A DNA stretch of 14,372 nt from Candidatus Delongbacteria bacterium (GCA_016784425.1 JADHUQ010000044.1:1-14372), one strand, 5' to 3'. Shown: positions 1 through 6,755, counted from the stretch's first letter. A program made the numbers and translations. The notes: generated by a model not told the origin, from the sequence alone.

Positions 1-231
1 AGATCGATAGAGCTGGTCAAGCGAATGGGGTTACGTAAGGATCAGTACGAGTTCCAGATGTTACTGGGTGTTCTGCCGGAGTTGCGCCGTCAAATCATTG
101 CCACCGGTCACAGGCTGAGGGTCTATGTCCCCTTTGGTGAAGCCTGGTTTGCATATTCTACCCGGCGCTTACAGGAGAATCCTTCGCTGGTCAACCACTT
201 CATGCGCGATTTCTTCCGCTCACACAAGTAG
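1..231 (+). CDS. Proline dehydrogenase, C-terminal end (partial)
   Basis: The reading frame is open from base 1 to a TAG stop at 229-231, giving the last 76 residues of a protein whose start lies outside the window. The segment YEFQMLLGVLPEL, then RLRVYVPFGEAWFAYSTRRL, matches the end of the flavin-dependent proline dehydrogenase barrel. In that family this region carries a Tyr and a paired Arg-Arg that contact the proline carboxylate; here they are Tyr in WFAY and the RR of STRRL. The enzyme oxidises proline to pyrroline-5-carboxylate. Because the protein ends soon after this motif, it appears to be a single-domain (Bacillus/Thermus type) enzyme and not the PutA fusion, at least at the C-terminus. 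It is the only plus-strand gene in the window and converges on the nucleotidyltransferase gene. Symbol left blank because naming (putB, fadM, prodh) varies. Confidence 0.87.
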   Translation, partial: RSIELVKRMGLRKDQYEFQMLLGVLPELRRQIIATGHRLRVYVPFGEAWFAYSTRRLQENPSLVNHFMRDFFRSHK

Positions 232-254
232 ATTTACAGCATGATGTCAGCGTC

Positions 255-270
255 CGGCAGCTGCCGTTTT
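255..270 (+). terminator. Possible weak terminator after proline dehydrogenase
   Basis: A 12-base perfect palindrome (CGGC AGCT GCCG, 255-266) is followed by four T residues, 24 bases after the stop codon. The stem is only 4 bp if a 4-base loop forms, so termination would be weak. Placement between convergent genes is what makes it plausible. Confidence 0.3.
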
Positions 271-320
271 CGCCTGCTCTGTACCACGGATAAGGGATAT
301 CCTGAATCAGCTTCTGCGCC

Positions 321-336
321 AAAAAGCTGCAGCAGC
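321..336 (-). terminator. Possible weak terminator after the nucleotidyltransferase
   Basis: On the minus strand, a short hairpin (GCTG CTG CAGC, 336-326) starts a few bases after the TGA stop of the nucleotidyltransferase gene and runs directly into TTTTT (325-321). The stem is 4 bp, with one extra G-T pair possible. Position and U-run fit an intrinsic terminator, but the stem is marginal. Confidence 0.33.
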
Positions 337-340
337 CGCT

Positions 341-1087
341 TCAGACGCGCGACAGATAATTACGCTCCATCTCCTGCAACTGCTCAACCGTATTCACCCC
401 CTCTATCTCCAGAGGATCAGCAGCAATTACCGCCTGTACCGGTAAACCCTCTTTTGTAGCCATTACGACCACATCGGTTAGATAATACTCCCCCTGGGCG
501 TTATCCGGCTGGAGGGCGTGTAACCGTGCAAAAAGGAGCTCACTTTTGAAGAGATAAATGCCGGTGTTGATTTCGTTCAGGGTCAACTCAGCCGGAGTGG
601 CATCACGCTGCTCCACGATTTTCTGAACAGCGCCGTCCCGGTTACGTACAACCCGCCCATACCCGGCAGGGTCCTCTAGGAGCGCGGTCAGGATGGTGAT
701 GACACTCTCAGTTTCGCGATGTACACGCACCAGCTCCGCGATTGTTTCCTGACGCAGTAGCGGCACATCACCGGAAAGCACCAGGATGTCTCCACCAAAA
801 CTATCGAACTGTAACTCTGCCTGTTGCACGGCATGTCCCGTTCCCAGCTGCGGTTCCTGGACAACGGTTTCCACCGGATATGCAGCCAGGGCGGCTTTAA
901 CGGCTTCCCGGTGATGACCGATAACGACCACGGTTTTTTCAGGTTGACTGCCCCGGGTCTGCTCTATCACATAGTGAATCAACGGTCGCCCGGCCAACTG
1001 ATGCAGGACCTTGGCGATATCTGATTTCATACGGGCGCCTTTACCCGCGGCCAGGATAACGATTCCCAGGGGTGGGCTCTGTTCCAA
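341..1087 (-). CDS. GlmU-like sugar-1-phosphate nucleotidyltransferase without acetyltransferase domain
   Basis: Protein of 248 residues matching the N-terminal uridyltransferase domain of GlmU, which makes UDP-GlcNAc from UTP and GlcNAc-1-phosphate. The nucleotide-binding signature LAAGKGARMKSDIAKVLH is at residues 12-29. Other active-site blocks are in order: GTGHA 82-86, GDVPL 106-110 (metal-binding Asp), GYGRV 142-146, VEQRDA 158-163, NEINTG 171-176 and EGVNT 229-233. The protein stops exactly where full GlmU (about 450 residues) continues into its left-handed beta-helix acetyltransferase half. The start is TTG at 1087-1085, preceded by GGAG with 5 bases between; no ATG is available nearby. 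It is the last gene of the mnmA-panB-panC set, 12 bases after panC. Substrate could be GlcNAc-1-P or another sugar phosphate; the sequence alone does not decide. Confidence 0.85.
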   Translation of the reverse strand: MEQSPPLGIVILAAGKGARMKSDIAKVLHQLAGRPLIHYVIEQTRGSQPEKTVVVIGHHREAVKAALAAYPVETVVQEPQLGTGHAVQQAELQFDSFGGDILVLSGDVPLLRQETIAELVRVHRETESVITILTALLEDPAGYGRVVRNRDGAVQKIVEQRDATPAELTLNEINTGIYLFKSELLFARLHALQPDNAQGEYYLTDVVVMATKEGLPVQAVIAADPLEIEGVNTVEQLQEMERNYLSRV

Positions 1088-1092
1088 GTTTA

Positions 1093-1096
1093 CTCC
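1093..1096 (-). promoter_or_regulatory. Ribosome binding site deciding a TTG start
   Basis: GGAG on the minus strand, 5 bases before the TTG at 1087-1085, lying inside the 12-base gap after the panC stop. It supports TTG as the real initiation codon of the nucleotidyltransferase. Confidence 0.6.
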
Positions 1097-1099
1097 AGA

Positions 1100-1993
1100 T
1101 TAGGGATTGATCAGGGCGATAGCGTTGGTTGTCGCTTCGTCTGACGTGGCCAAAATAGTGTTGTCAATCAGACGGGTTTTCCCCACGCTGCCAGCCACAG
1201 CTATCAGCAGCGGATACTCAATACTCGTCAATTCTGTCAGTGTTTCCCAGTTCAGGCAGGAAAGATATTCCAGGACAAAGCCGGGGAAGTCCAGCAATTT
1301 TGCTCTTCCCAGTTCCAGCAGTCGCGCTGTATCACCTTCACCGGTGGTGATGGCCTGCTGCATACGCTGCAGCGTAAGACTCAATGCTCTGGCCTGTTGT
1401 CGCTCTTTTCCCTGCAGATAACTGTTACGGGAAGACATCGCTACACCGTCCGTCTCCCTTACAGTTTCTCCTTCCACAATCCCAACCGGCAGATGAAAGT
1501 CGCGTACCATCTGTTTGATCAGGAATAGCTGTTGAGCGTCCTTGCGGCCGAAGGCAGCCAGGTGGGGTTGACAGATCTGTAAAAGCTTGAGTACTACGGT
1601 ACCGACGCCACGGAAGTGCGCCGGGCGTTTGTTGCCGCACAGCTTTTCCGCATGACGCTCAAATACAACGTAGCTGGCATAGCCTTCGGGATAGATAGTG
1701 TTCACCGCAGGTTGGAATAGCAGATCGACCGGGATGCCTGCGCAGAGTGCATGATCCCGTGCCAGGTCAACCGGATAGATGGCCAGATCCTCGCCGGGTC
1801 CAAACTGGGTCGGGTTGACAAACAGTGATACTACCAGCTGGTCAACCAGGGGGCGCAATTGCCGCATCAACGAGAGATGTCCTTCGTGCAGGTAGCCCAT
1901 GGTTGGCACCAGCCCGATATGGGCACCCTCTTGCCGCAACTCCGCCACCCGCGCCTGCATGAGTGCCGGCTGCACCACAATCTCCAGCGCCAT
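1100..1993 (-). CDS. panC: Pantothenate synthetase (pantoate--beta-alanine ligase)
   Basis: Cytoplasmic enzyme that joins pantoate and beta-alanine using ATP, the last step of pantothenate (vitamin B5, CoA precursor) synthesis. At 297 residues it is slightly longer than the usual 280-290. Visible family motifs are PTMGYLHEGH at 30-39 (the HxGH nucleotide-binding motif), SLFVNPTQF at 56-64, HFRGV 126-130, FGRKDAQQL 148-156, VRETDGVAMSSRN 178-190 and VGKTRLIDN 270-278. All expected catalytic and binding regions are present, so the enzyme should be active. The ATG at 1993-1991 shares one base with the panB stop (TGATG arrangement), which implies translational coupling. The previous step of the pathway, panB, is directly upstream. 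Confidence 0.96.
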   Translation of the reverse strand: MALEIVVQPALMQARVAELRQEGAHIGLVPTMGYLHEGHLSLMRQLRPLVDQLVVSLFVNPTQFGPGEDLAIYPVDLARDHALCAGIPVDLLFQPAVNTIYPEGYASYVVFERHAEKLCGNKRPAHFRGVGTVVLKLLQICQPHLAAFGRKDAQQLFLIKQMVRDFHLPVGIVEGETVRETDGVAMSSRNSYLQGKERQQARALSLTLQRMQQAITTGEGDTARLLELGRAKLLDFPGFVLEYLSCLNWETLTELTSIEYPLLIAVAGSVGKTRLIDNTILATSDEATTNAIALINP

Positions 1994-2802
1994 CAGAAGC
2001 TTTCCTTTTCACCCGGGAAATTGCCCAGCTTTATATCCTGGACATAAGCGGCAACCGCCTGTCTTATCTCTTCAGCCAGCTGGGCATAATGTCGCACAAA
2101 GCGGGGTTTGAAATCTTCAAACAATCCCAGCATATCGTAATTTACCAGCACCTGGCCGTCGCAACCGACACCCGCACCGATGCCTATAGTAGGAATCTTG
2201 AGCATAGCTGATATCTCCGTAGCCAGATCAGCCGGTATCTTCTCCAGTACCAGTGAAAAACAGCCGGCCGTTTCCAGGTCACGGGCAGCCTGGATGATCT
2301 GCTGTCGCTCACTGTCACTCTTTCCACGCAGACTATAACCGCCAAACTGGTGTATCGACTGTGGTGTCAATCCCAGGTGGCCCATCACCGGAATACCAGC
2401 CTTAGTGAGCAGTTCGACCGTCTCGCAATAGGCTCCCTCAATCTTGACCGCCTCCGCGCCCCCCTCCTGCATTATTCGACCGGCGTTACGCAGCGTCTCC
2501 CGGGGGGAGATCTGGAAGGTCAGAAATGGCATATCGGTGACCAGCAGTGCCCGTTTGACACCGCGCCGGACCGCCCGAGTATGGTAGATCATCTCATCGA
2601 GTGTTACCGGCAGTGTGTTTTCATAACCTGCAAAAACCATCCCCACCGAGTCGCCCACCAGTATACAGTCGACCCCAGCCTGATCCTCCAGCGTGGCAAA
2701 AAGCAGATCATACGCTGTCAGGACGCTGATCTTCTCGCCCTGCTCCTTCAGTCGTTGTAACTGAGGAACCGTGATTTTGTTCAGCTTGCCTTCTTTACTC
2801 AA
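1993..2802 (-). CDS. panB: 3-methyl-2-oxobutanoate hydroxymethyltransferase (ketopantoate synthase)
   Basis: Transfers a hydroxymethyl group from methylene-tetrahydrofolate to 2-oxoisovalerate, giving ketopantoate, the first committed step to pantothenate. Family blocks visible: LTAYD, GDSVGMVFAGYENTLPVTLD (metal-binding region), MIYHTRAVRRG, DMPFLTFQ, the GHLGLTPQSIHQFGGY block, LVLEKIPA (conserved Glu) and TIGIGAGVGCDGQVLV. I place the start at the TTG at 2802-2800 (269 residues) because GGAG lies 6 bases upstream of it. A TTG four codons further up, at 2814-2812, is also in frame and preceded by GGTGG, so it remains possible. Either start overlaps the end of mnmA. There is no ATG candidate. 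The stop overlaps the panC start by one base. Confidence 0.95.
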   Translation of the reverse strand: MSKEGKLNKITVPQLQRLKEQGEKISVLTAYDLLFATLEDQAGVDCILVGDSVGMVFAGYENTLPVTLDEMIYHTRAVRRGVKRALLVTDMPFLTFQISPRETLRNAGRIMQEGGAEAVKIEGAYCETVELLTKAGIPVMGHLGLTPQSIHQFGGYSLRGKSDSERQQIIQAARDLETAGCFSLVLEKIPADLATEISAMLKIPTIGIGAGVGCDGQVLVNYDMLGLFEDFKPRFVRHYAQLAEEIRQAVAAYVQDIKLGNFPGEKESF

Positions 2803-3868
2803 AACTTTCTCCAATTATGCCACCACCCAGCACCACATCATTCTGATAGAATACCACTGATTGACCGGGTGTTATCGCCCGACGGGCAGTATCAAAGCGC
2901 ACTTCCACTGTTTCTCTGGTCAGCGGTGTAATCAGGCAGTCCGCCCCGGGATCATGATAACGTATCCGGGCAAAGGCGTGAAAGGGTAACTGGGGTGGCG
3001 GGATTTGCCAGTTCACTCTCCCTGCCCTGAGTCCACATCGAAACAGCCCCTCCCCGGTGGTAATGGTTATCGCGTTTGCCTTCGCATCGATTGCACTGAT
3101 AAAATGGGGTTGCCCCAGGGCAATCCCCAGCCCTTTGCGTTGACCGATGGTATAATAGGGAATACCCCGGTGTCTTCCAATAATGTTACCTGATTCATCC
3201 TGGATTGGTCCCGGTTGAACAGCAGCCATCTCCCGGGGATACTGATCCCGCAGGAAGTTGCCATAATCACCTTCCGGTATAAAACAGATGTCCTGGCTTT
3301 CAGGGTTGTCCTTTACCGGGAGATTGAGGTTTGCCGCCAGACGGCGGGTTTCCGATTTAGCCAGTTCGCCGAGAGGGAACAGTGTTTGCCGCAGCGCTTC
3401 TAGAGGCAGATTCCAGAGTGCGTAGGATTGATCCTTGGCGGTATGCAGGGCTCGGGCAAGTTGCGTCTGTTCACCCTGTCGCAGCAGGCGGGCGTAATGA
3501 CCGGTAGCCAGGAGATCCGCACCCAGCTCTTCCACCAGAGCCAGCATGAAACGCCATTTGATCTCACGGTTGCAGACAACACAGGGATTGGGAGTATGCC
3601 CCTGTAGATACTCCTGGAGAAACTCATCTACGATTGTCCGGCGAAACTGATCCCGTCGATCCAGGAGATGATGGGTAATCCCCAGCTGCTGGCAGATGGC
3701 CCGCGGATCAGCAAAACGCTCCTGCAGTTGCTCCTCAGACTCACCGGGAGGACTCCAGAGATGTAAGGTGGCACCACTGACCTGGTACCCCTGCTCCAGC
3801 AAGAGTGCCGCCGCTACGGCGCTGTCGACTCCACCCGATAGAGCCACTACAACATGACCTTTTTTCAA
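2795..3868 (-). CDS. mnmA: tRNA-specific 2-thiouridylase
   Basis: Adds sulfur at position 2 of the wobble uridine in tRNAs for Lys, Glu and Gln, using ATP and a sulfur relay. At 357 residues it has normal length. The PP-loop ATP motif ALSGGVDS is at 9-16. NPCVVCN at 94-100 contains the nucleophilic Cys (C99 by family alignment), TGHYA is at 122-126, and SQDICFI at 191-197 carries the second catalytic Cys (C195). The C-terminal part contains GQRKGLG and the beta-barrel region. The start is TTG at 3868-3866, overlapping the TGA of the CMD-like gene (TTGA); no in-frame ATG fits before the PP-loop. The end overlaps panB. Pairing mnmA with panBC is context only; no shared pathway is known to me. 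Confidence 0.95.
   Translation of the reverse strand: MKKGHVVVALSGGVDSAVAAALLLEQGYQVSGATLHLWSPPGESEEQLQERFADPRAICQQLGITHHLLDRRDQFRRTIVDEFLQEYLQGHTPNPCVVCNREIKWRFMLALVEELGADLLATGHYARLLRQGEQTQLARALHTAKDQSYALWNLPLEALRQTLFPLGELAKSETRRLAANLNLPVKDNPESQDICFIPEGDYGNFLRDQYPREMAAVQPGPIQDESGNIIGRHRGIPYYTIGQRKGLGIALGQPHFISAIDAKANAITITTGEGLFRCGLRAGRVNWQIPPPQLPFHAFARIRYHDPGADCLITPLTRETVEVRFDTARRAITPGQSVVFYQNDVVLGGGIIGESFE
2809..2812 (-). promoter_or_regulatory. Ribosome binding site for panB, inside mnmA
   Basis: GGAG on the minus strand lies within the last codons of mnmA, 6 bases before the TTG at 2802-2800. It is the reason for preferring the shorter panB start. Confidence 0.5.
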
Positions 3869-4548
3869 GCGCTGCCATCCTTTCCTGCCACCACCTGCTC
3901 GTTTTCACTATACTTCCTGCACCAGAGGAGTGCTTCCTCCCGCAGCTCCAGATTGTCAGCCTCGGCCAACTGCAGTATTTCACAGACCACTTCAGCTGCG
4001 ACACCTACCCGCATTGCACCACGCAGGTGGGAGCGCAGCTGGCGGGGATAGCCCTTCCAGAGCAGGATGGCAATTGTGATCAACTCGCGTACCTGTATCG
4101 AAAGCCCTGGACGGGACAAAACCCTGCCGTAACCCTCGACCAGAAACCAGCTGCTCAGGTCGGGTGAAAGCGCCTGTACATCAGTTATCAATTTGTCGGT
4201 GCTTTCACCATATATCAGTTGGCAAAGCGCCGCTCCCCGTCGACGCCATTCTGCCAGTTGCCGGGCACTGTACTCCTCCCGCAGCTCCCCTGTGTTGGCA
4301 GGCCAGAACCGGTTCAAACGTCTGAAGCCCTCCAGCGCAGCCGGATAACCATCAAAGAGACAACACTGCAGCAGGGTCTCCTCCACAGCCATCCGTGTGA
4401 GTTGCAGCTCGCGTACAGCCACTATCAATTCACTGAACAGTGTCTCCTCCTGCCGCACATTCGCCTGTGCCAGCAGGGGGAGAAAAAAAGACTCCGCGTT
4501 CGACGGAGTCCTGGCAACCAGTCTTCGCAATGCATTGGTCACTGTCAT
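3865..4548 (-). CDS. Carboxymuconolactone decarboxylase (CMD/AhpD-like) family protein
   Basis: Protein of 227 residues, predicted cytoplasmic. The C-terminal half (about 135-200) reads VRELITIAILLWKGYPRQLRSH followed by GAMRVGVAAEVVCEILQLA, the helical pattern of the CMD family. The N-terminal half (about 35-80) has a related pattern with LLQCCLFDGYPAALEGF, so the protein looks like two diverged CMD-type repeats. The CxxC-xxx-H redox motif of AhpD is absent; the only nearby cysteines are the adjacent C62-C63, so peroxidase activity is doubtful. Aromatic-lactone decarboxylation cannot be inferred either. The ATG at 4548-4546 overlaps the upstream TPR gene by one base (TGATG) and the TGA overlaps the mnmA start. 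Function unknown; family assignment is fairly good. Confidence 0.75.
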   Translation of the reverse strand: MTVTNALRRLVARTPSNAESFFLPLLAQANVRQEETLFSELIVAVRELQLTRMAVEETLLQCCLFDGYPAALEGFRRLNRFWPANTGELREEYSARQLAEWRRRGAALCQLIYGESTDKLITDVQALSPDLSSWFLVEGYGRVLSRPGLSIQVRELITIAILLWKGYPRQLRSHLRGAMRVGVAAEVVCEILQLAEADNLELREEALLWCRKYSENEQVVAGKDGSA

Positions 4549-5597
4549 CAGTTGACTTCCGGATGTTCCTTTTTGATCCGCTGTTCGATCTCATATTCAG
4601 CGTTCTGACGCCACTCCCGGGAGCGGGCGGCTTCCCGCAGTTCATCCACAGCCTCCTGCCAGTACTCCTGTGATTGCAACGCCCGGGCTTTCTCCCAATG
4701 CAATGCGCCACTGATGTAGGATTTGTTCTGACGCAGTTTTGTCAGGAAACTGATTCCTTCGTCAGCAGCCTGGAGAGCCAGATCAGGTTGTCCACAGTTG
4801 TTGTAGGCAGCTGCCAGTAACTGGTAGAGTTGTGATTTACGATTATCCTCAGCAGAGCCGCCAGCACTGACCAGAGTCGTAATGGCTGCGCGACAGTTGC
4901 TGTTGAGTTGAATCTTGGCCAGTTCAATCGCTGCCAGGCTGTAAGCAGGTTCAATCTTAAACGCCTTTTCGAAATGTCCGGCAGCCTGGGTCGTGCGTTT
5001 CTTTTCCAGTGACACTTTACCCAGCTGGTACCAGGCCTTGTAATAAGTGGAATCACAGCTCAGCGCCTGACGTAGACGAGATACCCCGTCGTCGATCCGG
5101 TTGAGGTTGTTGATGTAAAGAGAGCCCAGGTTATAATTGGCGAGGGTAGCGCAATCTGGTGCCATCTCAATTGCTTTAAGATAATCCGTTTCTGCACCCG
5201 AAAAATCATCGTTCCCTTTGCGGGCGATGGCGCGTCCGAGGTAAAGGAGATGCATGTCAGGACAGTCGACAATCGCCTCATCCAGCAAAACAATCGCCTG
5301 ATCATACTGGCGCAGACGCAGGGCGGAATTGGCGTCATTATATTTGCTCTGACAACCAACCCGCTGTTTGTCCTCAGCTTGAGCCATGGCAAATTCCGCC
5401 TTCATCCTGTCATATTCAACGATCAATTCATCATATTGCGCTTTGTAGATATCGTAATTAGGCTGGTCTGTTTCCATTTTCTGTATAAGATCACGCAGTT
5501 CAACTTCAAGGTTCTGGATATCTTCGGCAGTGACAGCGGCCAGGGCGGCAATTGCCAAGGTTAGCAGGACGCAGAGCACCATGATTCGTTTAAACAT
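4548..5597 (-). CDS. Exported tetratricopeptide-repeat protein
   Basis: Protein of 349 residues. It begins with a basic, hydrophobic signal peptide (MFKRIMVLCVLLTLAIAALA, cleavage probably after AVTA near residue 24), so it should act in the periplasm or at the envelope. Residues about 25-75 are charged and heptad-like (QNLEVELRDLIQKME and following), a probable coiled coil. From about 80 to 290 there are helical repeats with TPR character, for example ALRLRQYDQAIVLLDEAI, GNDDFSGAETDYLKAIEMAP, and YKAWYQLGKVSLEKKRTTQAAGHFEKAF. TPR arrays bind other proteins; no partner can be named. It is the first gene of the mnmA-panBC set. The ATG at 5597-5595 has a good ribosome binding site, AAGGAG, 5 bases after GGAG. 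No enzymatic domain is visible. Confidence 0.85.
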   Translation of the reverse strand: MFKRIMVLCVLLTLAIAALAAVTAEDIQNLEVELRDLIQKMETDQPNYDIYKAQYDELIVEYDRMKAEFAMAQAEDKQRVGCQSKYNDANSALRLRQYDQAIVLLDEAIVDCPDMHLLYLGRAIARKGNDDFSGAETDYLKAIEMAPDCATLANYNLGSLYINNLNRIDDGVSRLRQALSCDSTYYKAWYQLGKVSLEKKRTTQAAGHFEKAFKIEPAYSLAAIELAKIQLNSNCRAAITTLVSAGGSAEDNRKSQLYQLLAAAYNNCGQPDLALQAADEGISFLTKLRQNKSYISGALHWEKARALQSQEYWQEAVDELREAARSREWRQNAEYEIEQRIKKEHPEVN

Positions 5598-6145
5598 CTT
5601 TTCTCCTTACTGAAGCTATTTTTTGCCGCAACTATCAACGTTAGGAACATCTGTTGCTCCTTGGGCTCTTAAGGATCATATTCCAACCGCGGCAGTTCCA
5701 GTGAGCCTCATTTTGAACCTACGCAATTTTCGTTCCAGAAGATGTCTCCTCAAGACAAATCGTTTGTATATTCCTGAGGGTAGTTCCTTCCTACCGGTCA
5801 ATATAGTTTGAGTATTACTTTAACCAGATCGCCATTTATTCTAATATTTCATAACCATAGTATTTCTCAGTTTAGTTGACCGTCTGAGTTAGTGCATTTC
5901 GGGAAATTCTATTTAGCGATGCCGCTGTCGTATTATGTGCAGACATTTCAGGTTAGCATCACTTAATATCACCAATACAGGGATCGACCTGATGCGGAAC
6001 CTGAGTCATGGCAGATAGCAAACACTACTCAGCGGTTGCTTCATGTTGCTATCGAACTACCTACTAATTGACTTTAGCTTGCTTAAAATATACACTAATA
6101 TCTATTACTGATAACAGGCGACAAAGCTCCTTCATTCCAGATAAC
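5598..6145. other. AT-rich intergenic region with no recognisable gene
   Basis: About 548 bases between the TPR gene start and the tRNA terminator. By hand count, 5641-6120 is roughly 41% GC, clearly below the flanking genes. I find no convincing coding frame, RNA gene or mobile element remnant. The ribosome binding site of the TPR gene is at 5603-5608. The promoter for the minus-strand TPR-to-nucleotidyltransferase operon should be here, but I could not identify a good -35/-10 pair. A 5-bp hairpin (GGTAG 5779-5783, CTACC 5791-5795) is the only clear dyad and has no U-run. Confidence 0.6.
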
Positions 6146-6168
6146 AAAAACCCCGACAAGCGCCGGGG
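6146..6168 (-). terminator. Intrinsic terminator after tRNA-Leu
   Basis: On the minus strand a 7-bp GC-rich stem (CCCCGGC with GTCGGGG, one G-T pair) closes a 4-base loop and is followed by TTTTT (6150-6146). It begins 5 bases after the tRNA 3' end. This is a strong rho-independent terminator and probably ends the whole nusB-tpiA-secG-tRNA transcription unit. Confidence 0.9.
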
Positions 6169-6172
6169 TCAA

Positions 6173-6256
6173 TGCCGAAGGCCGGATTTGAACCGGCACG
6201 CCCTTGCGAGCACTACCCCCTCAAGATAGCGTGTCTGCCAATTTCACCACTTCGGC
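6173..6256 (-). tRNA. tRNA-Leu, anticodon GAG
   Basis: An 84-base class II tRNA on the minus strand. The acceptor stem is GCCGAAG with CTTCGGC and discriminator A (complement of 6173). The D-arm region GTGAAATTGGCAGACAC is the typical leucine form. The anticodon stem CTATC/GGTAG encloses loop TTGAGGG, giving anticodon GAG, which reads CUC and CUU. The long variable arm (GCTC, GCAA, GGGC) and T-arm GCCGG TTCAAAT CCGGC are intact. CCA is not encoded, so a nucleotidyltransferase must add it. It sits 77 bases after secG on the same strand and is followed at once by a terminator, so it is probably cotranscribed with secG. Confidence 0.97.
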
Positions 6257-6276
6257 GAATATATTTATTCAATTGG

Positions 6277-6299
6277 CTGATCAGGAATGTTCCTGTCAG
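6277..6299 (-). other. Imperfect hairpin between secG and tRNA-Leu
   Basis: A dyad with arms CTGA-T-CAGGAA and TTCCTG-TCAG separated by TG: ten paired bases with one bulged T (on the plus strand). In the minus-strand transcript it lies between the secG stop and the tRNA 5' end and is not followed by a U-run, so it is not a terminator for secG. It could be a processing site that helps release the tRNA from the mRNA. On the plus strand a TTTTT run follows (6302-6306), so it might terminate antisense transcripts entering from the AT-rich region. Confidence 0.5.
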
Positions 6300-6333
6300 T
6301 ATTTTTCCCACTTTCCGTGAAGCCTTTCAAGGA

Positions 6334-6732
6334 CTATTGACCCTCGATCGGTTCTTCTGTAGTCACCGGGGTTGGATTCGTAGTTTCACTGAGCGGTAAC
6401 TGACCAGGCTGCAACGGTTCCACCGCTGGAATATCAGGCAGGACACCACTGGAACTTTCATTCATCCTCTGCTGGACCAGAGACCGTGGTCCCTCATTGG
6501 ATGGAGATTCGATGATGACCAATACCACGGTAAACGACATGAAAATGGTAACCAGCCAGATGGTCGCCTTGTGTAGAATGTTGGCAGCCTGCCTGGTGCC
6601 GACAGCCATGTCGGATTGGGCCATCGCGCCAAAAGCGCCGGAGAGCCCTCCTCCTTTGGAAGCCTGCATCAATATAATAATCATCAGCAGGGAGGCGGTA
6701 AGAATAATCATACTCAAAAGAAAGACATACAT
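6334..6732 (-). CDS. secG: Preprotein translocase subunit SecG
   Basis: Inner-membrane subunit of the SecYEG channel that stimulates protein export. The 132-residue protein has two membrane helices (about 2-22 and 56-76) joined by the SecG signature MQASKGGGLSGAFG at residues 22-35. The C-terminal tail of about 50 residues is rich in Pro, Thr and Glu and probably disordered; E. coli SecG is about 110 residues, so the tail is the main addition. ATG at 6732-6730 is preceded by GAGG 5 bases upstream. It follows tpiA after 23 bases and precedes tRNA-Leu, so tpiA, secG and the tRNA are likely one transcript. Confidence 0.95.
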   Translation of the reverse strand: MYVFLLSMIILTASLLMIIILMQASKGGGLSGAFGAMAQSDMAVGTRQAANILHKATIWLVTIFMSFTVVLVIIESPSNEGPRSLVQQRMNESSSGVLPDIPAVEPLQPGQLPLSETTNPTPVTTEEPIEGQ

Positions 6733-6755
6733 AGTATCCTCAATTCAAATTACGG

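Noticed and set aside
5779..5795. Hairpin GGTAG/CTACC as a terminator
   Set aside because: Stem of only 5 bp and no T-run on either strand.
5623..5811. Open frame of 62 codons on the plus strand in the AT-rich gap
   Set aside because: No ribosome binding site, no recognisable motif and no compositional sign of coding; length is within chance for such a region.
6066..6092. Plus-strand sigma-70-like sequence (TTGACT with TACACT 17 bases on)
   Set aside because: It would drive transcription antisense to the tRNA and secG with no plus-strand gene to serve; AT-rich sequence gives such matches by chance.
5598..6256. Possible integrated element using the tRNA-Leu 3' end as attachment site
   Set aside because: The tRNA 3' sequence is not repeated elsewhere in the window, and there is no integrase or mobile gene.
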